Source: Xanthomonas sp. SI
GTDB lineage: Bacteria > Pseudomonadota > Gammaproteobacteria > Xanthomonadales > Xanthomonadaceae
DNA: 64,000 bases
Assembly: GCF_014236855.1 (NCBI RefSeq)
Contig: NZ_CP051261.1
Location: 2,852,001-2,916,000, forward strand
Direction: 5' to 3'
In this document: positions 47,851 through 56,666 of the stretch, piece by piece
Position numbering within the stretch: the first letter of the stretch is position 1
Layout: every line of letters starts with the position of its first letter
Notes under the pieces: model-generated
Databases searched by the model: none
Seen by the model: only the letters and a program-made list of their open reading frames with translations
What the model was told of the DNA's origin: nothing
Translations under genes and position numbers: made by a program

Positions 47851-48477
47851 ATGCTTCGCACACTCCGCTATACCGTCCTCGCCAGCGCGCTGCTGGCCGG
47901 CAGCGCCTTCGCCGGCGCGCGCGACGACCTGAACACCTTCACCCGCGGGCTCAAGGGCCTGGACGGCCAGTTCGCGCAGAAGGTCTACGACGGCAAGGGC
48001 GCGCTGAAGGAAACCGCCAGCGGCCGCGTCGCGCTGTCGGCGCCGCGCCTGTTCCGCTGGGAATACCGCAAGCCCTACACGCAGCTGATCGTCGCCGACG
48101 GCGCCAAGGTCTGGGTCTACGATCCGGACCTGAAACAGGCCACGGTGCGCACCCAGGGCGCCGAGGAGCAGAACAGCCCGCTGACCGCGCTGATCGACCC
48201 GGGCAAGCTGGACCGCCAGTACGACGTCAGCGAGGAAGCGGTGGCGCGCGACGGCCTGCAGTGGCTGTCGATGACGCCGAAGGTGGACACCGAGGCCAGC
48301 TTCCAGATCGCCAAGCTCGGCTTCGATGGCGGCGGCCTGGCGCGGATGGAGGTGGTCGATGCGGTCGGCCAGCGCACCGAGATCAGCTTCAGCGACTGGA
48401 AGCGCAACCCGGCCTTCGCCGCGGGCACCTTCCGCTACGTGCCGGACAAGGACGTTGACGTGGTCGGCGACCGCTGA
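47851..48477 (+). CDS. lolA: Outer membrane lipoprotein carrier protein LolA
   Basis: LolA ferries lipoproteins through the periplasm from LolCDE to LolB. The 208-residue precursor has a signal peptide (MLRTLRYTVLASALLAGSAF, cleaved before GARDD) and the typical domain with FTRGLKGLDGQFAQKVYDGK, RVALSAPRLFRWEYRKPYTQ and LIVADGAKVWVYDPDLKQAT. The ATG at 47851 gives the signal peptide directly; longer frames overlap the previous gene. The position after ftsK and before rarA is conserved. Confidence 0.97.
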   Translation: MLRTLRYTVLASALLAGSAFAGARDDLNTFTRGLKGLDGQFAQKVYDGKGALKETASGRVALSAPRLFRWEYRKPYTQLIVADGAKVWVYDPDLKQATVRTQGAEEQNSPLTALIDPGKLDRQYDVSEEAVARDGLQWLSMTPKVDTEASFQIAKLGFDGGGLARMEVVDAVGQRTEISFSDWKRNPAFAAGTFRYVPDKDVDVVGDR

Positions 48478-48527
48478 GGCGCCGAACGCCGGCCGCGGCC
48501 ACGCCGGGCCGGCTCAGCCGGGCCGGC

Positions 48528-49616
<1,089 letters not shown>

Positions 49617-49733
49617 CGGGACACTCGCAGGGCAGGGGAACGCAACGGATTGTAGCGACAGCGCGGTGCCGATTTGCGCTGCCGGCGCCACCGGCAACGC
49701 GCGGCCTGCACACGCCGGCGATAGAATGCGCAG

Positions 49734-51107
49734 GTGGCCAAGCGCAGACTCCTCGCCCCCGATACCCCCGACCTGCTGAGCGTCGATCGCGATGCGATGC
49801 GCCCGCTGGCCGAGCGCATGCGTCCGCGCACGCTCGACGAGATGGTCGGGCAGAAACGCCTGCTGGCGCCGGCCAGCGCGCTGCGCCGCGCGGTCGAGTC
49901 CGGGCGCGTGCATTCGATGATCCTGTGGGGGCCGCCGGGCTGCGGCAAGACCACCCTGGCGCTGCTGTTGGCGCATTACGCCGAGGCCGAATTCAAGGCG
50001 ATCTCGGCGGTGCTGTCCGGCCTGCCGGAGGTGCGGCTGGTGCTGGCCGAGGCCGCGCAGCGCTTCGCCGACGGGCGCCGCACGGTGTTGTTCGTGGACG
50101 AGGTGCACCGTTTCAACAAGGCGCAGCAGGACGCGTTCCTGCCGCACATCGAGCGCGGCACCATCCTGTTCGTCGGCGCCACCACCGAGAACCCGTCGTT
50201 CGAGCTGAACTCGGCGCTGCTGTCGCGCTGTCGCGTGCACGTGCTGGAATCGGTGTCGCCGCAGGACATCGTCGAAGCGCTGCAGCGTGCGCTGCACGAC
50301 AGCGAGCGCGGCCTGGGCGAGGAGGCGATCCGGGTCTCGGACGCGGCGCTGCTGGAGATCGCCAGCGCCGCCGACGGCGACGTGCGGCGCGCGCTGACCC
50401 TGCTGGAGATCGCCGCCGAGCTGGCCCAGGGCGAGGACGGCGAGATCACCCCGCAGACCCTGCTGCAGGTGCTGGCCGACCGCACCCGCCGCTTCGACAA
50501 GGGCGGCGAGCAGTTCTACGACCAGATCTCGGCGCTGCACAAGTCGGTGCGCAGCTCCAACCCGGATGCGGCGCTGTACTGGCTGACGCGCATGCTCGAC
50601 GGCGGCTGCGATCCGGCCTACCTGGCGCGGCGCCTGACCCGCATGGCGATCGAGGACATCGGCCTGGCCGATCCGCGCGCCCAGCAGATGGCGCTGGAAG
50701 CCTGGGACATCTACGAGCGGCTGGGCAGCCCGGAAGGCGAGCTGGCCTTCGCGCAACTGGTGCTGTACCTGGCCAGCACCGCCAAGTCCAACGCCGGCTA
50801 CGCCGCGTTCAACCAGGCAAAGGCCGAAGTGCGCGAGAGCGGCACCGAGGAAGTGCCGCTGCATCTGCGCAACGCGCCGACCAAGCTGATGAAGAACCTC
50901 GGCTACGGCGAGCATTACCAGTACGACCACGACGCCGAGGGCGGCATCGCCCTGGACCAGACCGGGTTTCCGGATGCGATGGGCGAGCGCGTGTACTACC
51001 GGCCGGTGGAGCGCGGCCTGGAGATCAAGCTCAAGGACAAGCTCGACCGGCTGCGCGCCGCGCGCGAACAGGCGCGGGCTGACAAGGCCAAGCCGACGCG
51101 CTCATAA
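49734..51107 (+). CDS. rarA: Replication-associated recombination protein A (RarA/MgsA)
   Basis: RarA is an AAA+ ATPase of the clamp-loader family that acts at stalled replication forks. The 457-residue product has Walker A GPPGCGKTT (about residues 66-74), Walker B VLFVDEVHRFNKAQQDAFLP and the C-terminal tetramerisation region with SKSNAGYAAFNQAKAEVRES-like sequence. Start GTG 49734 gives the usual N-terminus; no ribosome-binding site precedes it, but a TAGAAT box ends 6 bases upstream, which suggests a leaderless mRNA. ATG 49797 is possible but would shorten the conserved start. It lies upstream of the fluoride riboswitch and crcB. Confidence 0.95.
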   Translation: MAKRRLLAPDTPDLLSVDRDAMRPLAERMRPRTLDEMVGQKRLLAPASALRRAVESGRVHSMILWGPPGCGKTTLALLLAHYAEAEFKAISAVLSGLPEVRLVLAEAAQRFADGRRTVLFVDEVHRFNKAQQDAFLPHIERGTILFVGATTENPSFELNSALLSRCRVHVLESVSPQDIVEALQRALHDSERGLGEEAIRVSDAALLEIASAADGDVRRALTLLEIAAELAQGEDGEITPQTLLQVLADRTRRFDKGGEQFYDQISALHKSVRSSNPDAALYWLTRMLDGGCDPAYLARRLTRMAIEDIGLADPRAQQMALEAWDIYERLGSPEGELAFAQLVLYLASTAKSNAGYAAFNQAKAEVRESGTEEVPLHLRNAPTKLMKNLGYGEHYQYDHDAEGGIALDQTGFPDAMGERVYYRPVERGLEIKLKDKLDRLRAAREQARADKAKPTRS

Positions 51108-51110
51108 TCG

Positions 51111-51210
51111 GCAGCAAGGAGATGGCATTCCTCCTCGAACCGCCCGCAGTCCCTGCGCGCTGATGATGCCTGCCCAACCCCCGCCGGGGCGGCAGGCTTG
51201 CGCCCCGGCA
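51111..51210 (+). promoter_or_regulatory. Fluoride (crcB) riboswitch with expression platform
   Basis: The aptamer core GGAGATGGCATTCCTCC begins at 51118, followed by GAACCGCC and, downstream, GCTGATGATGCCTGCC (ending 51174). This matches the proteobacterial fluoride riboswitch. The long-range helix GGCAT (51124-51128) with ATGCC (51166-51170) is intact. A stem of GCCGGGGCG (51183-51191) with CGCCCCGGC (51201-51209) follows, and GGCAGGC (51191-51197) can instead pair with GCCTGCC (51168-51174), disrupting the aptamer. Fluoride binding should favour one state and so raise crcB expression. The position directly before crcB supports the call. Confidence 0.88.
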
Positions 51211-51231
51211 TCGCCCGATCTGGAGACCACG

Positions 51232-51288
51232 ATGCCGCACTTCGTTTTCCCACGCCACCGCGCCGCCGCGCAGCGGGGCCGCGCATGA
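51232..51288 (+). CDS. Possible 18-codon leader ORF coupled to crcB
   Basis: An ATG at 51232 has GGAG six bases upstream and opens a frame encoding [18 protein letters not shown]. Its TGA (51286-51288) overlaps the crcB ATG (51285-51287) as ATGA. It begins just after the riboswitch hairpin, and crcB itself has no clear ribosome-binding site beyond GGGG. The riboswitch may therefore control translation of this leader, with crcB translated by coupling. It may also be a non-conserved chance frame. Confidence 0.45.
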   Translation: MPHFVFPRHRAAAQRGRA

Positions 51289-51704
51289 ACTTCGCCGTGT
51301 GGTGGCAGCAGTTGCTGCTGGCGATGGCCGGCGGCGCGGTCGGCTCCGGGCTGCGCTTCGCCGTCGGCAGCGCCTTGCTGCAGCGCTACGGGGCCGGTTT
51401 TCCGTGGGGCACGCTGACGGTGAACCTGGTCGGCGCGTTCTTCGGCGGTTTCCTGCTGGTCTGGATCGAAGGCAAGGGCGCCAGCGCGCCGTACTGGCGG
51501 GCGCTGCTGATCGTCGGCCTGCTCGGCGGGCTGACCACGTTTTCCTCGCTGATGATGGAGAGCCTGGTGTTCCTGCGCAACGGGCGCGGCGGCATGGTGC
51601 CGCTGTACCTGGCGATCACCCTGGCGGCGGGCCTGCTGCTGGTGATCGGCGGCGCCCGCGTGGCCACGGAATTGCGCCCGCCGTCGGCCAGCGCGGCCAA
51701 CTGA
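51285..51704 (+). CDS. crcB: Fluoride ion channel CrcB (Fluc)
   Basis: CrcB is a small dimeric inner-membrane channel that lets fluoride out of the cell. The 139-residue product has four membrane segments, the conserved Asn in [18 protein letters not shown] and the signature [16 protein letters not shown] of the pore. The length is typical. It is preceded by a fluoride riboswitch and overlaps a leader ORF by 4 bases. Confidence 0.97.
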   Translation: MNFAVWWQQLLLAMAGGAVGSGLRFAVGSALLQRYGAGFPWGTLTVNLVGAFFGGFLLVWIEGKGASAPYWRALLIVGLLGGLTTFSSLMMESLVFLRNGRGGMVPLYLAITLAAGLLLVIGGARVATELRPPSASAAN

Positions 51705-51720
51705 ACCGCGCCGGCGCGGC

Positions 51721-52053
51721 TCAGGACAGCAGCGCCGCAGCTAGCCCCAACGGCGGCGCGGCCAGCGCCAGCGGCACGATGGCGCGCGGCCGGTACGGCA
51801 GCAGGCCATAGGTCAGCAGCGCGGCGCTGGCGCTGAGCGTGCCCAGCCACAGCACCGCGCCGATGGTCCAGCCCCGCGCTGTCACGCAGCAGGCGAACGC
51901 CGCGGCCAGCAGCAGCCAGCCGGCGACGCGCAGCTGGCGCATCCGCGCCGGCGCGGCGCGCTGCGCGCCGTACAGTTCCAGCTGGTGTTTCTCCATCGCC
52001 AGGCACAGCGCGACGAAGCCGGAAAAGGCCAGGCCCAGGCCGAGCAGGTTCAT
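51721..52053 (-). CDS. DUF3325-family membrane protein
   Basis: This 110-residue hydrophobic protein has about four membrane segments (GLGLAFSGFVALCLAMEKHQ at the start; WLLLAAAFACCVTARGWTIG). It fits the DUF3325 family found in iron-uptake operons with PepSY proteins. Its ATG overlaps the stop of the PepSY gene (ATGA at 52050-52053), so it is the last gene of that operon. The function is not known. Confidence 0.82.
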   Translation of the reverse strand: MNLLGLGLAFSGFVALCLAMEKHQLELYGAQRAAPARMRQLRVAGWLLLAAAFACCVTARGWTIGAVLWLGTLSASAALLTYGLLPYRPRAIVPLALAAPPLGLAAALLS

Positions 52054-53669
52054 GGCGTCTCCAGCGCCGCGGTGGTAACCGGCTGCGCCGCCGCGCGTTC
52101 GCGTGCGCGGCGTTCGGCCGCCGACAGCGGCGGTTGCCAGCGCTGCATGCGCCGTGCGGCCAGCGCCAGCACGCAGCCCAGCCCGAAGCACACCAAATCC
52201 ACTCCGGCCAGCGCCCAATCCCGCGCCGGGAGGCTGTTGCCCAGGTGCGCGTCGCTGGTCGCTACGTTGAGCAGCGGCAGCAGCGCGAACAGGGCGGCAC
52301 CCAGGTACAGCTGCCAGGCCCACATCGCACGCTTCGGCCAGGCGAAGGCGGCGAGCAGCGCCGCCGCCCAGGCCAGGAAGAACGCAGCCGCTTCCTGCTC
52401 CGGGCGCTCGGCCACCTGCACCGGGATCAGCCGGTTGCCCCAGAAGTAGGCGGCGAAGGCGATCGGCAAGCCGGCCACCGTGCCGATGTTCAGCGCATCG
52501 ACCAGGCGCAGGCCGACGCCGATCCGGCCGGCCTTGGCGTGCTTGGGCCGTTCCTTGACCGCCCACAGGATCACGCCGCTGGCCACCATCAGGCAGCCGA
52601 GCAGGCCGGAACCGAAGAACAGCCAGCGCAACCCCGATCCGGCGAAGTGCGCCAGGTGCAGGCCGTACAGCGTGCTGCGGGTCTGCGCGGCCGCGCCGGG
52701 GCTGCCGCTGCGCGCCAGGACCTGTCCGCTGCCGGCATCCAGCAGCAGCGACGGCGGGTCGTAGGCCAGGCGCCGGCCCTCGCCCTGGCGGATCTCGATC
52801 ACCGCCGCGGCATCGTCCGGGTTGTACAGCGAGAACCCGGCGATCGGCGCCTGCGCGCCCCATTCGGCGCGGGCCACGTCCAGCAGGCGCGCGATCGGCA
52901 GGCGCGTGCCCGGCCGGCCGCTGGCTTCGCGGGTGTTTTCCGGCTGCGAAAAGGCTTCGGCATAGAACGCGTCTTCCGCATTCGGATAGGCGACCTTGAT
53001 GCCCCACGGCAGGTACATCAGCATCAGCGTGACCAGCCCGGTGTAGGTGATCATCGCGTGGTAGGGCAGGGCCAGCACCGCGCTGACGTTGTGGAAGTCC
53101 AGCCACGAGCGCTGGCCCTTGGCCGGGCGGAAGGTGAAGAAGTCCTTGAAGATCTTCTTGTGGGTGATGACCCCGCTGATGATCGCCACCAGCATGAACA
53201 TCGCGCAGAAGCCGACGATGTAGCGCGCCCACAGCACCGGGATGTAGTGCAGATCGAAGTGCAGGCGATAGAAGAACTCGCCGCCGCGGGTGTCGCGCGC
53301 GGCGCTGGGCTGGCCGCTGAGCGGATCCAGCAGCGCGTCGCCGAACATCTGATTGCGGCTCTGGGCGCTGCCGTCGGCCGGCGGCGGATTGCGCCAGAAC
53401 AGTTGCGTGAACGAGGAACGTGCGCCCGGCAGCGACACCGTCCATTGCGGCGACTGCGGCGCTTCGCGCTGCAGCAGCGCGACCGCGCGCGCGGCGACGG
53501 CATCCGTGCTCAGCGGCGCACGCGGCAGTTCCGGGCGCATCCAGCGGCTGATCTCGTCGCGGAAATAGCTGGCGGTGCCGGCCATGAAGATCAGCAGCAG
53601 CACCCAGCCGACCAGCAGCCCGGTCCAAGTGTGCAGCCAGGCCATCGACTGGCGGAATCCCTGCTTCAT
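52050..53669 (-). CDS. PepSY-associated membrane protein of an iron-uptake operon
   Basis: This 539-residue inner-membrane protein has the PepSY_TM fold, with conserved Trp and His near the first segment (SMAWLHTWTGLLVGWVLLLI) and paired His in LHFDLHYIPVLWARYIVGFC, ITHKKIFKDFFTFR and SWLDFHNVSAVLALPYHAMI. Such proteins are linked to TonB-dependent siderophore receptors and are thought to reduce or process ferric complexes. It is encoded between DUF3649 and DUF3325 genes with 4-base overlaps on both sides. A Fur-box-like site precedes the operon; no receptor gene is present beside it. Confidence 0.88.
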   Translation of the reverse strand: MKQGFRQSMAWLHTWTGLLVGWVLLLIFMAGTASYFRDEISRWMRPELPRAPLSTDAVAARAVALLQREAPQSPQWTVSLPGARSSFTQLFWRNPPPADGSAQSRNQMFGDALLDPLSGQPSAARDTRGGEFFYRLHFDLHYIPVLWARYIVGFCAMFMLVAIISGVITHKKIFKDFFTFRPAKGQRSWLDFHNVSAVLALPYHAMITYTGLVTLMLMYLPWGIKVAYPNAEDAFYAEAFSQPENTREASGRPGTRLPIARLLDVARAEWGAQAPIAGFSLYNPDDAAAVIEIRQGEGRRLAYDPPSLLLDAGSGQVLARSGSPGAAAQTRSTLYGLHLAHFAGSGLRWLFFGSGLLGCLMVASGVILWAVKERPKHAKAGRIGVGLRLVDALNIGTVAGLPIAFAAYFWGNRLIPVQVAERPEQEAAAFFLAWAAALLAAFAWPKRAMWAWQLYLGAALFALLPLLNVATSDAHLGNSLPARDWALAGVDLVCFGLGCVLALAARRMQRWQPPLSAAERRARERAAAQPVTTAALETP

Positions 53670-54013
53670 GGCGCGTGCCGCTGCAGCCAGGCGATGGCCA
53701 GGGCCATCGGCGCCAGCAGCGCGGCGATCCCCAGCCACGCGCGGGTGGCGCTGCGCGTGGCGAACGCCGATAACGCGGTGCAGGCGCAGACCAGGATGCC
53801 CAGCATCATGCCGCTCAGCACCGCCTGCGCACGCAGGGTCGGCCACAGCAGCGGCAACAGCGCGGAGGTCGCCGCGGCCAGCGCATAGCCGCCGAAGATC
53901 GCCGCCAGGGTGCGCGACAGCACGCCCAACCAGGGCGGCAATGGACGCCGCGACGCAGCGGGCGTGCGCGAGGCGTGGGGATCGGACAGAGGGGCGGGAG
54001 CAACTGGATGCAT
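53666..54013 (-). CDS. DUF3649-family membrane protein
   Basis: This 115-residue protein has a polar, Pro-rich N-terminus and about three membrane segments (LSRTLAAIFGGYALAAATSA, AVLSGMMLGILVCACTALSA, WLGIAALLAPMALAIAWL). It fits the DUF3649 family that precedes PepSY genes in iron-responsive operons. It is the first gene after the Fur-box-like site, and its stop overlaps the PepSY start. Confidence 0.82.
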   Translation of the reverse strand: MHPVAPAPLSDPHASRTPAASRRPLPPWLGVLSRTLAAIFGGYALAAATSALLPLLWPTLRAQAVLSGMMLGILVCACTALSAFATRSATRAWLGIAALLAPMALAIAWLQRHAP

Positions 54014-54090
54014 GGGAGCCTGTCGGGAAAAGGCACCGGCTTGGCATCGGGCTAGGCGGGAGCGTGGCGGCGATGAATCCTGCCGAAAAC

Positions 54091-54109
54091 GTTAATGATA
54101 CGCATTCCT
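54091..54109 (-). promoter_or_regulatory. Fur-box-like operator of the DUF3649-PepSY-DUF3325 operon
   Basis: The plus strand reads GTTAATGATACGCATTCCT and matches 13 of 19 positions of the classical Fur consensus GATAATGATAATCATTATC, including AATGATA and CATT. It lies about 80 bases upstream of the operon start. Iron-responsive repression is inferred. Confidence 0.55.
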
Positions 54110-54158
54110 ATCTTTGCTGCGCAATGCTCCGGTAGCGCGTGTAGCGACCGCAGTGTCG

Positions 54159-54209
54159 GCCAGGAAGCTCGCCGCCGATCGGCGGCGACGGTGGTCGACT
54201 ATTCCTGGC
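54159..54209. repeat. Nested palindrome with a 20-bp perfect core
   Basis: TCGCCGCCGATCGGCGGCGA (54169-54188) is a perfect 20-base palindrome. It is bracketed by GCCAGGAA (54159-54166) and TTCCTGGC (54202-54209), themselves exact reverse complements. The structure lies in non-coding DNA and could be a cruciform, an operator or the remains of a mobile palindrome. Confidence 0.8.
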
Positions 54210-54460
54210 GTACCTGATGCCGTGGTCACAGGTAGCAGACGTGGCAGTCCAGGCCACGGCACCGCGAGGCAAATGACGGCCTCGTGGCAAGTTCTGGCGC
54301 TGCAATCCTTCCCGTACTGCTGGCACCATTGGGCCAAGCGAACGATGTGGAGCGCAAGGGAGGGCGGCCGTTGCCGCGTTCCCGTCACGACGCAGTCCCG
54401 CACCGGATGCGCCCGATGGCCGGTGGATGCCGGCGACAGACCACTGCGGAGACGCGATAG

Positions 54461-54820
54461 ATGAAGATTCTGATCGTCGACGATTACCGAACGATGCGGC
54501 GTGTCATCCAGAACCTGTTGAACCGGCTCGGCTATGACGACGTGGCCGAGGCCGCCGACGGCGCGTCGGCGCTGGCCACGTTGCGTGCGGACAAGGTCGG
54601 CCTGGTCCTGTGCGACTGGAACATGCAGCCGATGACCGGCTTGCAGCTCCTGCGCGAGATCCGCAGGGACCGCGCGATAGCAAGCACGCCGTTCATCATG
54701 GTCCTCGCCGACAACAGTCGGGACGACATCATCGCGCTCAAGGATGCGGGGGCGGACGGCTACCTCGTGAAGCCTTTCAACGCCGAGACGCTGCAAGCCA
54801 AGATCAAGGCCGTGCTCTGA
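54461..54820 (+). CDS. CheY-like single-domain response regulator
   Basis: This 119-residue protein is a stand-alone receiver domain. It has the acidic pair in ILIVDDYRTMRRVIQNLL, phospho-acceptor Asp52 in LVLCDWNMQPMTG and Lys in DGYLVKPFNAETL. The overall pattern is close to CheY. The conserved switch Thr/Ser (MVTA in CheY) is replaced by Leu in FIMVLADNSRDD, which should change signal output. No kinase or other chemotaxis gene adjoins it; the nearest chemotaxis gene in the window is the chemoreceptor at 32887-34077. Confidence 0.9.
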   Translation: MKILIVDDYRTMRRVIQNLLNRLGYDDVAEAADGASALATLRADKVGLVLCDWNMQPMTGLQLLREIRRDRAIASTPFIMVLADNSRDDIIALKDAGADGYLVKPFNAETLQAKIKAVL

Positions 54821-54926
54821 CCGGTTTTCGGCGATTGGCCGATGCGCCAGCGTTGGGACACGTCGCGGCGAAGGTGGGATTGGTCTGTTTTTGAAAGATC
54901 GATCGAGAGCGTGGCCTGAGGGGGAG

Positions 54927-55904
54927 TCAGCGGCTGCCTGACTTGGCAGCACAGCTTGACGGGCCAATCCATACCCGGCGCGCACTGTAATCGAGCGTGA
55001 TGTGCATGGCCTGGAGCATGTCCACGCCGATGTTGAATGCGTGCCCGTTGGAGTACCCGGCATCGTCGAACACCGGCAGGTCGACGACGCGCGCCACGAC
55101 GTTGCGCTGGGTCGATCCCGGAAAGCTCACTGTGCCAATCGGGCCGATACGCGAAGGGATGGGGGTCTGGACGGCGCCACGCGCGGGCGGCCCGTCGCGG
55201 AACGCTGCCGAGCCGGGATCGATCTGCGCGGCGTTGGCGAAGGTGGTGTTGATCATCGACGAGCGGGCGCCGCTGTCGAGCGTCGCCACGCCGGCCACGC
55301 CGTTGACGGTGACCGGCAGTGTCAATTGCTTGCCGTTTTTGATCGAACCTGCCTCGATCAAGGTCGCGCTGCGTCCGGCGAGCCGTGCTGCATTCTTGCC
55401 GCGCGGCAGCAGCGAAACGGTCTGGCACCCGGTATCCATCACCGTGAGGCGGTCCATCAGCAAATCGGCGCCGACGATTCCGGCGATCTTCACGCCGTCG
55501 GTCCGGTCGGGAATGGTGTCCACATCGAGATGCTGGATCGCCCTGCCGTCGAGGGAGAGCGACTCTACCCGCGTCGTCGTTTCCTCCACATCTCCGGTCG
55601 CGCCGCTGATGGTTGCGGTCTTGCCGGAGGGGAGATGCTGTTCCGCCGCGAACCAGGCATAGACCGCGCTGGTGTCGGCGCCGGTGTCGAGCATGAACTT
55701 GTAGGGTCCCTTGCCGTTGACGAACACCGGGACCAGCAGGTGCCCGGTGACGCCCGGCGTCATCGCGACCTCCGCCGTCGCGTCGCGCGGCCAGATGGCG
55801 CTCGCGAGCAACGCGGTCAGCGCGAGGCCGCATGCGCCGAGCTTGCTTGCCGTCGGCCTGATCCGATAGATGCGGCTGTTCGGGTTTGTCGCGGAAACCG
55901 GCAT
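54927..55904 (-). CDS. Exported retropepsin-like aspartic protease with two Asp motifs
   Basis: This 325-residue exported protein has an N-terminal hydrophobic segment (about residues 22-38) and two aspartic-protease-like halves. The first has FMLDTGADTSAVY (Asp73) and the second VATLDSGARSSMI (Asp210). Retropepsins normally act as homodimers with one motif each, so this looks like an internal duplication that could work as a single chain. GIVGADLLMDRLTVMD and NIGVDMLQAMHITLDY are the matching flap-side and hydrophobic segments. ATG 55904 was chosen because GGAG lies six bases upstream. It is encoded downstream of ccmI on the same strand. The substrate is unknown. Confidence 0.85.
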   Translation of the reverse strand: MPVSATNPNSRIYRIRPTASKLGACGLALTALLASAIWPRDATAEVAMTPGVTGHLLVPVFVNGKGPYKFMLDTGADTSAVYAWFAAEQHLPSGKTATISGATGDVEETTTRVESLSLDGRAIQHLDVDTIPDRTDGVKIAGIVGADLLMDRLTVMDTGCQTVSLLPRGKNAARLAGRSATLIEAGSIKNGKQLTLPVTVNGVAGVATLDSGARSSMINTTFANAAQIDPGSAAFRDGPPARGAVQTPIPSRIGPIGTVSFPGSTQRNVVARVVDLPVFDDAGYSNGHAFNIGVDMLQAMHITLDYSARRVWIGPSSCAAKSGSR

Positions 55905-56009
55905 AGGGGGCTCCACAGTGCGGTTCGCATTCTCGTTGAAAGGCGAAGGGTAGCGCGGGCGGCATCTGGATGCCGAGACCGTGCGACAGGTCGCGCAAGC
56001 AATGGCGCT

Positions 56010-56666
56010 TCAGCGCGCTGCGGAGGGCGCAGGCGTGGGCGTCGCGGCCATCGCTTCGGCGGCGGCGATTTTCTGCGCCACCGCGTCGCGCAGCGGGGAA
56101 GCCTCGGGCAGCAGGCCTTGCAGGTGTCGCCACTGCGCCGCGGCGTTGGCGTAGCGGCGCTGCTGGAATTCGCCGATACCGAGCATCCACAGGGCGCGCT
56201 GGTTGTCCGGTTGCTGCGCGAGCACGCGCTCGAGCATGCCGTGCGCGGTCGTGCCGACGGCGAAATCGGCTTGCTCGGCCATGTCCGCCTCGACCCAGCC
56301 GAGCAGCGCGTCGCTGTTGTCCGGATCGATCCGCAGCGCCTGCGCATAGGCGTCGCGCGCTTCGGCACTGCGTTTTGCCTGCACGGCCGCCGCGGCCTGG
56401 TCCAGCCATTGCTGCAGCGCCCGCTGCGCCGCGCGCTGGTCGGGCGCTGGCGCGGCCTGCACGGGCACGCCGGCAAGGGCGGCCGGATCGCCGACCAGCA
56501 GATACAGGCCGGCGCTGGCCAGCGGCAGCGCCACGGCCAACAGCGCCGCGGCGCCAAGCCGCAACCTGCGCGCGCCCGGACGCCGACGCAGCAGCGGCCA
56601 CAGCAGCACGCCCAGCGCGATACCGAGCATCAGCACGGCGGCGATGCAGAAGCCGGCGGTCACCAT
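56010..56666 (-). CDS. ccmI: Cytochrome c maturation protein CcmI/CycH (TPR)
   Basis: CcmI delivers apocytochrome c to the heme ligation complex. The 218-residue product has two N-terminal membrane segments (about residues 5-22 and 35-57) and a periplasmic tetratricopeptide region (about 85-195; AYAQALRIDPDNSDALLGWV, LAQQPDNQRALWMLGIGEFQ). It is shorter than the full-length CcmI of about 400 residues and mainly has the TPR part. It overlaps ccmH by 7 bases and is the last gene of the ccm cluster. Confidence 0.85.
   Translation of the reverse strand: MVTAGFCIAAVLMLGIALGVLLWPLLRRRPGARRLRLGAAALLAVALPLASAGLYLLVGDPAALAGVPVQAAPAPDQRAAQRALQQWLDQAAAAVQAKRSAEARDAYAQALRIDPDNSDALLGWVEADMAEQADFAVGTTAHGMLERVLAQQPDNQRALWMLGIGEFQQRRYANAAAQWRHLQGLLPEASPLRDAVAQKIAAAEAMAATPTPAPSAAR

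Larger units (their letters stand above)
54014..54460. other. 447-bp gap between the iron operon and the CheY-like gene
   Basis: No convincing gene is seen. The left part carries the Fur-box-like site and start region of the DUF3649 operon. The middle has a nested palindrome at 54159-54209. The right part leads into the CheY-like gene, with GGAG before its ATG. A long frame on the plus strand (54114-54464) has unusual composition and no recognisable domain, and is probably not coding. Confidence 0.6.

Noticed and set aside
54318..54340. TGGCACC-like sequence before the CheY-like gene as a sigma-54 site
   Set aside because: The -12 TTGC element is absent at the required distance.
54114..54464. 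Plus-strand frame of 116 codons ending in an ATGA overlap with the CheY-like gene
   Set aside because: Its composition is not protein-like (Arg/Trp/Ser rich, no hydrophobic pattern). The frame crosses the nested palindrome, has no ribosome-binding site and shows no recognisable domain.
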